This document shows, piece by piece, positions 1 through 4,389 of a DNA stretch of 5,948 bases. How positions within the stretch are numbered: position 1 is the stretch's first letter; each line of letters opens with the position of its first letter. The notes beneath the pieces are model-generated. The model saw only the letters and a list, made by a program, of their open reading frames with translations. It had not been told where the DNA came from and did not search any database. A program made the position numbers and the translations under genes. The stretch covers positions 1-5,948 of the forward strand of contig CALVUW010000136.1 in NCBI GenBank assembly GCA_944363695.1. The letters are read 5' to 3'. This DNA is from an uncultured Bacilli bacterium. GTDB taxonomy: Bacteria > Bacillota_I > Bacilli_A > RF39 > UBA660.

Positions 1-866
1 TTTCCCAGCATCTCCCGGGCCTCCTCCAGAGGCAATTCCAGAGCCACGGCAAAGGCCATGGCGGTGGGCTTGGAGGGCTTATAGTGAACATCCGAGCGGA
101 TTTTAGAAAAGAGTTTGCGGTCAATATTAGCCTTTTTGTAACACTGGGCGTCAGTCATGCCACATTCGTCGATCTTCCGCAACAGCATCTGAGAAAAGCT
201 TTCATCCAGTTTGCTGAGGGCCTCGTCCAGACCGGAGAGCGCTATAGCACAGGGGGCAGGCATGCACTCCGATTCCTCTATGGGCATGGAGGCCATAGCC
301 ATCCGGCGGCATTGGGTCTCCCGGCTGTCGGTGTGGGCATCCACATAGCGGTCATCGATGTACGCGGCAATGTCAGCAAAGAGCTTCCCACCGATGGTAT
401 AGGCGGCTCGGTCAAAGATGACCAGATACACCTTCATGTCGTGGGCCAGCAGGAAATCCCCGATGGTATCCACGGCCACCTTCAGGGCCTGGTCCTTGGG
501 ATAGCCGTACACTCCGGAGGAGATCAGGGGGAACGCCACGGTTTCACACTGATAGGCCAGAGCCACTTCCAGAGAGGAGCGGTAGGCTGATACCAGCAGT
601 TCCCGCTCCCCATGGTTGCCGCCCCGCCAGATGGGGCCGACGGTGTGGATGACAAACTTTGCCGGCAAGCGGTAGCCCTTTGTGATCTTGGCCTGTCCGG
701 TCTTGCAGCCTCCCAGGGTGCGGCACTCGGCCAGCAGCTCCGGTCCGGCGGCACGGTGGATGGCGCCGTCTACACCTCCGCCGCCCAGCAGACTCTCCTT
801 GGCAGCGTTGACGATGGCGTCCACCTTCATGGTAGTAATATCATTTCGAACGATATGCAGGGGCAT
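1..866 (-). CDS. Macro-domain protein with C-terminal HTH-like region (partial, 3' end outside window)
   Basis: The 288 visible residues begin with a macro domain (about residues 1-170) of the O-acetyl-ADP-ribose deacetylase / MacroD-YmdB type. Family landmarks are VDAIVNAA (15-22), LLGGGGVDGAIHRAAGP (26-42), the TVGPIW strand and the ISSGVYGYP loop (115-123). Such proteins bind ADP-ribose and often hydrolyse ADP-ribosyl or O-acetyl-ADP-ribose esters in the cytoplasm. After a linker, residues about 223-288 (SFSQMLLRKIDECGMTDAQ, then KANIDRKLFSKIRS) look like an XRE-like helix-turn-helix; this is inferred from pattern only. The ATG at 866-864 is chosen because GAGGAGGTGT lies just upstream and the macro fold begins at once. 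The gene starts 28 bases after the integrase 2 stop, so co-transcription is likely. Oddity: K23 occupies the place of the catalytic Asn (N25) of YmdB, so catalysis is uncertain. The reading frame is open to the left edge. Confidence 0.92.
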   Translation of the reverse strand, partial: MPLHIVRNDITTMKVDAIVNAAKESLLGGGGVDGAIHRAAGPELLAECRTLGGCKTGQAKITKGYRLPAKFVIHTVGPIWRGGNHGERELLVSAYRSSLEVALAYQCETVAFPLISSGVYGYPKDQALKVAVDTIGDFLLAHDMKVYLVIFDRAAYTIGGKLFADIAAYIDDRYVDAHTDSRETQCRRMAMASMPIEESECMPAPCAIALSGLDEALSKLDESFSQMLLRKIDECGMTDAQCYKKANIDRKLFSKIRSDVHYKPSKPTAMAFAVALELPLEEAREMLG

Positions 867-870
867 GACG

Positions 871-880
871 ACACCTCCTC
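871..880 (-). promoter_or_regulatory. Ribosome binding site of the macro-domain gene
   Basis: The minus strand reads GAGGAGGTGT, with the GGAGG core seven bases before the ATG at 866. It fixes the start of the macro-domain gene and lies inside the 28-base gap after the integrase 2 stop codon. No terminator-like hairpin is visible in that gap. Confidence 0.85.
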
Positions 881-894
881 ACTTGATAGGGTCA

Positions 895-2517
895 TCATAC
901 CATAAGCGGGACGGTCTGGCAATCGAGCAGCGGATGGGGAGCAGTTTTCTGGATGCCCAGCATCTTTTGGATCATCTCAAAGTGCTTGGCCACCGTGTGC
1001 CGAGTCACCTTTGCCTCCTTGGCGATGGTGCTGTAATTCGTTTCGTCTGGGCAAAGCCTCATGTACTCCCAGATCTGCCGCTGCTTCTTGGTGAGTTTCT
1101 CAGGTGATGGGATTCCTCGCAGCCGATCCAGGATTGCCTTCCGCTCGGCGTTCAGCTGCTGGATGAGCACCTTCAGCTTCTCCTCACACTCTTCACGTGT
1201 ATGGGCGTAGACGCATTTGGAGTGCTTGGTGCCGTCCGGCCAGGTGGGCGAGTAGCGCCCCTCAAAGAGGTGGTCATTGATCTGGGAGATGCAGCCAGTT
1301 CCCGGCTTTCGGGTGCGCCTCATGACTGGCTGGAAGTCGGTGAGCGGATTTGCCTCAGTAGAGTCCTCCGCCACCTCATTGCCCAGCCCCCGGTCAATCT
1401 TAGCGGCAGCTTCACTCAGCATATCGCCGGTGATGTGGGTGTAGATGTCCAGTGTAGTCGCCGCCGATACATGGCCCAGCATGGCGGAGAGGGTCTTAAT
1501 GTCCATGCCGTTCTCCAGCGCCATGGTGGCAAAGGTATGACGCAGATCGTGAAATCTGATTTGCTTGCACTCGGCCCGCTCCAGAATGATATGGAGCCGC
1601 CGGAGCATGGAGCCGGGTGTGAGCGGCATATCCAAATTCTTCGGAGAGGGGAATAGCCACCGGGACTTTGCCGTTTTTCGGTATTCCCGGAACACCTCCA
1701 CCACGGCAGGCGGCAACACCAATTTGCGGATAGAGGCTTTTGTCTTGGGGACACTCAGCTGCATCTTTCCATTTACCTCATAGACCTGTTTGGTCACGGA
1801 CAATGTCCCGGTATCCAAATCCAGGTCGGACCATTGTAGGGCCAGCAGTTCTCCTCGGCGAAGACCAGTGGATAAGTCCAGCAGGAACAGTTCGAAGTAG
1901 CCATCCGCCTTGGCCTGAATGAGAAACCGCTGGAGTTCCTGGCGTGACAGCACTTGCATCTCCCGGCTACGCTTGGGTGGCAGCTTACAGCCCACGGCCG
2001 GGTTGGTTCGGATCAGGTTCTCCTGCACCGCTTGGTCCAGTGCCGCACGGCATTTGGCGTGACACATCCGCACCATCCGATCGGACAGGCCCTTCCCATA
2101 TTGTTCTGTGCGAACAAGCCGTCCCTCCTTTTTCAGGTAGGCGTAGAATTGCTGGAGGTCCTTCTGAGTCAACTGGCACAGCGGAATCTTGCCCAGCTGC
2201 GGGATGATATGCTGATAGATGGTACTCTCATAAGTGTTCTGCGTGGCGGGGCGGAGGCCGGACTTGATGTAGGTCTGATACCAGAAGTCCATCCACTCCC
2301 CGAAGGGCATATCGGCGCAGATCTTCTCTGACTTGGCGCCGCCCACTGTTTCCATCAGCTTGGTCAGCTTTTCCTGACACTCACGCTTGGTCTTGGCCAG
2401 CACATTTTTCGTTTTGGGCAGGCCCTTGTCATCATAGCCCACCACGGCCCGGCCTTCCCAGCGGCCGTCTTTGCGCTGCCTTATGGTGCCGGTTCCGCTT
2501 TTTCGTTTCCTTGCCAT
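895..2517 (-). CDS. Tyrosine recombinase/integrase 2 with duplicated arm-binding-like domain and C-terminal HTH
   Basis: This is a 540-residue site-specific recombinase of the Tn916/phage integrase family, expected to cut and rejoin DNA at attachment sites for element excision and integration. Domains in order: AP2-like arm-binding domain (about 5-58), SAM-like core-binding domain (about 70-165), and catalytic domain (about 185-370). Catalytic candidates are R220 (TGLRRGE), K258, H323 and R326 (HDLRH), H349 (LGH) and nucleophile Y359 (DIYTH), so the active site looks complete. The family usually ends near residue 380-400. Here a further 160 residues follow: a second arm-binding-like copy (405-452) and a helix-turn-helix (about 475-520). 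The ATG at 2517 has GGGAGAGGAG eight bases upstream, and the gene overlaps the end of integrase 1 by 37 bases in another frame, which suggests translational coupling. It is clearly an integrase; the role of the tail is unknown. Confidence 0.97.
   Translation of the reverse strand: MARKRKSGTGTIRQRKDGRWEGRAVVGYDDKGLPKTKNVLAKTKRECQEKLTKLMETVGGAKSEKICADMPFGEWMDFWYQTYIKSGLRPATQNTYESTIYQHIIPQLGKIPLCQLTQKDLQQFYAYLKKEGRLVRTEQYGKGLSDRMVRMCHAKCRAALDQAVQENLIRTNPAVGCKLPPKRSREMQVLSRQELQRFLIQAKADGYFELFLLDLSTGLRRGELLALQWSDLDLDTGTLSVTKQVYEVNGKMQLSVPKTKASIRKLVLPPAVVEVFREYRKTAKSRWLFPSPKNLDMPLTPGSMLRRLHIILERAECKQIRFHDLRHTFATMALENGMDIKTLSAMLGHVSAATTLDIYTHITGDMLSEAAAKIDRGLGNEVAEDSTEANPLTDFQPVMRRTRKPGTGCISQINDHLFEGRYSPTWPDGTKHSKCVYAHTREECEEKLKVLIQQLNAERKAILDRLRGIPSPEKLTKKQRQIWEYMRLCPDETNYSTIAKEAKVTRHTVAKHFEMIQKMLGIQKTAPHPLLDCQTVPLMV
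958..1098 (-). other. C-terminal helix-turn-helix of integrase 2
   Basis: Residues about 474-520 read LTKKQRQIWEYMRL, a loop, then YSTIAKEAKVTRHTVAKHF. This has the spacing of a helix-turn-helix: a first helix, a short helix with A-K-E-A, then a recognition helix starting V-T-R-H-T-V. It resembles LuxR- or winged-HTH-type regulators in pattern only. It suggests an additional DNA contact or an autoregulatory function. Confidence 0.6.
1162..1305 (-). other. Second arm-binding-like (AP2-type) domain in integrase 2
   Basis: Residues 405-452 repeat the N-terminal domain of the same protein. PGTGCISQINDHLFEGR (405-421) matches SGTGTIRQRKDGRWEGR (7-23), and AHTREECEEKLKVLI (438-452) matches AKTKRECQEKLTKLM (41-55). 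Spacing between the two blocks is conserved within one residue. The N-terminal domain of this family contacts arm-type sites flanking the core att site, so a second copy may contact additional arm sites; that role is inference. Confidence 0.8.
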
Positions 2518-3683
2518 GGGTTCAACTCCTCTCCCAATAGATTTTTCAGAAAGCCGCCAACTACATCGCTGGCAGCTCTCTGCATATCCGGTGTCACATG
2601 AGTGTAGGTATCAAGCGTGAACGATGCGTTGGTGTGTCCCAGGATACCGGAGAGAGTCTTGGCATCCACACCGCTGGCCAAAGCGTGGGTGGCGAAGGTG
2701 TGGCGTAAATCATGGAACCTGATGTGAGGCAGACCCGCTTCTTTCAGCAGTACCTTCATCCAGTAGTAGGCGGCGCTGGGACGCACCGGTTTCTCTGGAG
2801 CCAGCGGTTCCGGGAAGATCCATTGACTGACCGCGTGTTTTTTCCTCTCCTTTAATCGCTGGACAGTACTGGGGGGCAGACGGATGGTGCGTCTGCCCCT
2901 CTCAGTCTTGGTCTCGCCGATCTCCATTTCACCCCGCTTAGGTACATTCACCGAGCGGAGGATTTTCAGCGTACCAGCGTTCTCGTCGAAGTCCCTCCAC
3001 ATGAGGCCGCAGATCTCACCTCGACGAAGGCCGGTGGTCAACTCCGTGTAGAAGAAGTCACGCCAGATTTCATTCTTGTCCACTGCCGCAAGGAACGCAT
3101 CCATCTGCTCTCGGTCGAGAACCTGCTTCGGTTTGTAGTTGCTCTTGGGCAGCTTGACACCGTCCGTTGGGTTATAGGGAACGATGTGATCCCGTTCCGC
3201 ATCCTTGAGGCAGCGGTGGAGCATGGCGTGGATGCGGAGCACCATGCTGTCCGACAGTTCGTGCCCGTACTCCGGGTGGTCGTGGACACGCCCCTCTTTC
3301 TTCAGCTTCCGGTACAGCTTTTGGATGTCCAGCCGTGTAACTCGGGAGACGATCTTGCCGCCCAAGTAGGGTTTCACATAGCACCGGATGTACTGCTCAT
3401 AGCTGCGTAGAGTGTTAGGCCGCAGGGTGACGGCACCGTACTCCTCCATCCAGCGATCCAGCCACTCGCCCAGGGTCATACGGCTGTCCTCAGTGAGCTG
3501 TGCGTCCTGATAGATATCCATGTCACGGTGAAGCTTGGCCAACAGTTCTTTCTGGGTTTTGGCCAGCACACATCGGAAGAGGGGATCACCGTTTTCCTTG
3601 TGGCCCACCACGATGCGGCCTTCCCAGCGGCCATCCTCCCGCTTGCGTACCATGCCATCTCCTGATGGTCGTCTTTTTGCCAT
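2481..3683 (-). CDS. Tyrosine recombinase/integrase 1
   Basis: This 400-residue site-specific recombinase has the usual family length. Domains are an AP2-like arm-binding domain (about 5-56, with GMVRKREDGRWEGRIVVG), a SAM-like core-binding domain (about 70-165, starting LGEWLDRWM) and a catalytic domain (about 187-380). Catalytic candidates are R220 (TGLRRGE), K259, H324 and R327 (HDLRH), H350 (LGH) and nucleophile Y360 (LDTYTH), so it appears active. The ATG at 3683 has GGAGGTG seven bases upstream. It lies 53 bases after the zinc-ribbon gene, and its last codons overlap the start of integrase 2. It shares the motif blocks of integrase 2 but differs widely between them, so the pair looks like diverged paralogues rather than a recent duplication. 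Which of the two acts at which site cannot be read from the sequence. Confidence 0.97.
   Translation of the reverse strand: MAKRRPSGDGMVRKREDGRWEGRIVVGHKENGDPLFRCVLAKTQKELLAKLHRDMDIYQDAQLTEDSRMTLGEWLDRWMEEYGAVTLRPNTLRSYEQYIRCYVKPYLGGKIVSRVTRLDIQKLYRKLKKEGRVHDHPEYGHELSDSMVLRIHAMLHRCLKDAERDHIVPYNPTDGVKLPKSNYKPKQVLDREQMDAFLAAVDKNEIWRDFFYTELTTGLRRGEICGLMWRDFDENAGTLKILRSVNVPKRGEMEIGETKTERGRRTIRLPPSTVQRLKERKKHAVSQWIFPEPLAPEKPVRPSAAYYWMKVLLKEAGLPHIRFHDLRHTFATHALASGVDAKTLSGILGHTNASFTLDTYTHVTPDMQRAASDVVGGFLKNLLGEELNPWQGNEKAEPAP
2526..2535 (-). promoter_or_regulatory. Ribosome binding site of integrase 2, inside integrase 1
   Basis: The minus strand reads GGGAGAGGAG eight bases before the ATG at 2517, entirely within the coding region of integrase 1. 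It supports an independent start for integrase 2 rather than a frameshift fusion of the two proteins. Confidence 0.75.
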
Positions 3684-3690
3684 GTTGTTT

Positions 3691-3697
3691 CACCTCC
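3691..3697 (-). promoter_or_regulatory. Ribosome binding site of integrase 1
   Basis: The minus strand reads GGAGGTG seven bases before the ATG at 3683, in the 53-base gap after the zinc-ribbon gene. No convincing promoter or hairpin is visible in that gap, so read-through from upstream is the simplest reading. Confidence 0.8.
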
Positions 3698-3736
3698 AAT
3701 CGTTCAGTTGCATTTGTCGTGCGGTTACTGTGTAGC

Positions 3737-3940
3737 CTATTTCACAGGAGGATACTTGTAAGGCTCCGCCACATACTGGTAGAGCACTGCACCGCAGCGG
3801 CGACAGATCAGATACCGCAGTCGGTTGCCCAGCATTCCGTGTTTCTTGAATGTGACCAGCGCTTCGCCGTGCTGCCAGCCAAGACCGATGTCCTCGTACC
3901 CACAGTACTGGCACCGCTGAATGGGAAGCCGATTTGTCAT
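3737..3940 (-). CDS. Small zinc-ribbon protein
   Basis: This is a 67-residue protein with two cysteine pairs, C10-x2-C13 (RCQYCGY) and C46-x2-C49 (ICRRCGA), 32 residues apart. That is a typical zinc-ribbon layout for one structural zinc. The C-terminal part is tyrosine-rich and ends YKYPPVK. Similar small proteins in Clostridia elements are sometimes labelled TFIIIB-like because of the ribbon alone; that name says little about function. The frame stays open upstream to 4276, but the upstream part is an Arg/Pro/Gly-rich shadow of the neighbouring gene. The ATG at 3940 has AGGAGGAGT just upstream and places the first Cys pair near the N-terminus. It starts five bases after the stop of the DUF6809-like gene and precedes integrase 1. 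A DNA- or protein-binding accessory role in the integration module is plausible but unproven. Confidence 0.75.
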   Translation of the reverse strand: MTNRLPIQRCQYCGYEDIGLGWQHGEALVTFKKHGMLGNRLRYLICRRCGAVLYQYVAEPYKYPPVK

Positions 3941-3945
3941 CTCGA

Positions 3946-4251
3946 TCACTCCTCCTGTTCCATTCTGCGGCAGATGCGTTCTGTCTCCTCCTCGTCGAAG
4001 GAGTACAGGCCGTCTGCCTCCAGTTCCTTGCTCAGTCCCCAGGCCAGTTTGAACCCTGCGGCGAAGCTGGCCAGAGAGATCTCTTCTTTCAACAGATTCT
4101 GACTGTCCACCAGATGCATGAGCCTGCGGCGCTGCATCTTGTCCAGGTAGTCCCGCACTTCCTGGCGGGTGTTCTCGATGTCCTCTTCCAACTCTGACAC
4201 ATCCGGCTCCCGGAAGAACCTCTGGTGCAGGGCTCTCATGTAGTCGTTCAT
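3946..4251 (-). CDS. Small helical protein, DUF6809-like
   Basis: This 101-residue cytoplasmic protein has no signal peptide or membrane segment. It is predicted mostly helical and highly charged: MNDYMRALHQRFFREPDVSE, then an acidic and Arg-rich helical stretch, then SLASFAAGFKLAWGLSKELE (about 59-78) and an acidic tail. The S-F-x-x-G-F-K-L-A-W segment and the size recall the DUF6809 family found in Clostridia mobile elements; this is recognition from memory, not a search. The function of that family is unknown. The ATG at 4251 has a perfect AAAAGGAGG seven bases upstream. It is the first gene after the A+T-rich gap behind the relaxase and heads the run zinc ribbon, integrase 1, integrase 2, macro protein. 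Its place before the integrases is where excision factors often lie, but it has no visible HTH. Confidence 0.75.
   Translation of the reverse strand: MNDYMRALHQRFFREPDVSELEEDIENTRQEVRDYLDKMQRRRLMHLVDSQNLLKEEISLASFAAGFKLAWGLSKELEADGLYSFDEEETERICRRMEQEE
3948..3956 (-). promoter_or_regulatory. Ribosome binding site made by the last codons of the upstream gene
   Basis: The minus strand reads AGGAGGAGT before the ATG at 3940. The AGGAGG is built from the final Gln-Glu-Glu codons of the DUF6809-like gene and its TGA follows at once. This arrangement indicates translational coupling and decides the short start for the zinc-ribbon protein. Confidence 0.75.
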
Positions 4252-4258
4252 GTGTGCG

Positions 4259-4267
4259 CCTCCTTTT
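4259..4267 (-). promoter_or_regulatory. Ribosome binding site of the DUF6809-like gene
   Basis: The minus strand reads AAAAGGAGG seven bases before the ATG at 4251, a near-perfect complement to the 16S 3' end. It is the strongest such site in the window and supports this ATG over the internal Met at residue 5. Confidence 0.85.
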
Positions 4268-4286
4268 CAGCAACACACAATACCCG

Positions 4287-4354
4287 AACCTCTTTGCAAT
4301 ATCCAGCCCTTATTTGAAACTTTTTCAGAAAGATTTTTGGACTGTGAAGAGGTT
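4287..4354. repeat. Spaced inverted repeat in the intergenic region
   Basis: AACCTCTT at 4287-4294 is repeated exactly inverted as AAGAGGTT at 4347-4354, with 52 bases between. Extending inward gives 10 of 12 matching positions (4287-4298 against 4343-4354), the two mismatches being G-T wobble pairs if the plus strand were transcribed. It could be an operator or arm-type site, or chance: an 8-base inverted pair is only moderately rare in a gap of this size. Confidence 0.35.
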
Positions 4355-4389
4355 TTATCTTTGTTTTGGCATGTCAGATTTTAATACGC

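Larger units (their letters stand above)
4252..4389 (-). promoter_or_regulatory. A+T-rich intergenic region, probable promoter/operator of the integrase operon
   Basis: This is the only sizeable non-coding gap in the window and is visibly richer in A+T than the genes on both sides. It lies directly upstream of the DUF6809-like gene, so a promoter for the small genes and integrases is expected here. No -35/-10 pair with good consensus and 16-18 base spacing could be picked out, so no exact promoter is called. No strong terminator hairpin with a T-run follows the relaxase stop. Read-through from the relaxase is therefore also possible. Confidence 0.4.

Noticed and set aside
84..590. Plus-strand open frame of 168 residues
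   Set aside because: It lies opposite the macro-domain gene, which has clear family motifs. It has no domain of its own.
2481..2517. Programmed frameshift joining integrase 1 to integrase 2
   Set aside because: There is no slippery heptamer with a following structure that I can see. Both proteins have complete domain sets, and integrase 2 has its own ribosome binding site and ATG.
3500..4102. Plus-strand open frame of 200 residues
   Set aside because: It is antisense to integrase 1 and both small genes, with a Pro/Ser/Cys-rich composition typical of a shadow frame.
3941..4276. Upstream extension of the zinc-ribbon frame giving a 179-residue protein
   Set aside because: The added N-terminal part is Arg/Pro/Gly-rich, lacks a domain, and runs across the well-supported DUF6809-like gene in another frame. 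The AGGAGG site before 3940 supports the short start.
4314..4337. Possible hairpin terminator behind the relaxase (GAAACTTTTTCAGAAAGATTTTT area)
   Set aside because: The stem is only about four A/T-rich base pairs, too weak for an intrinsic terminator.
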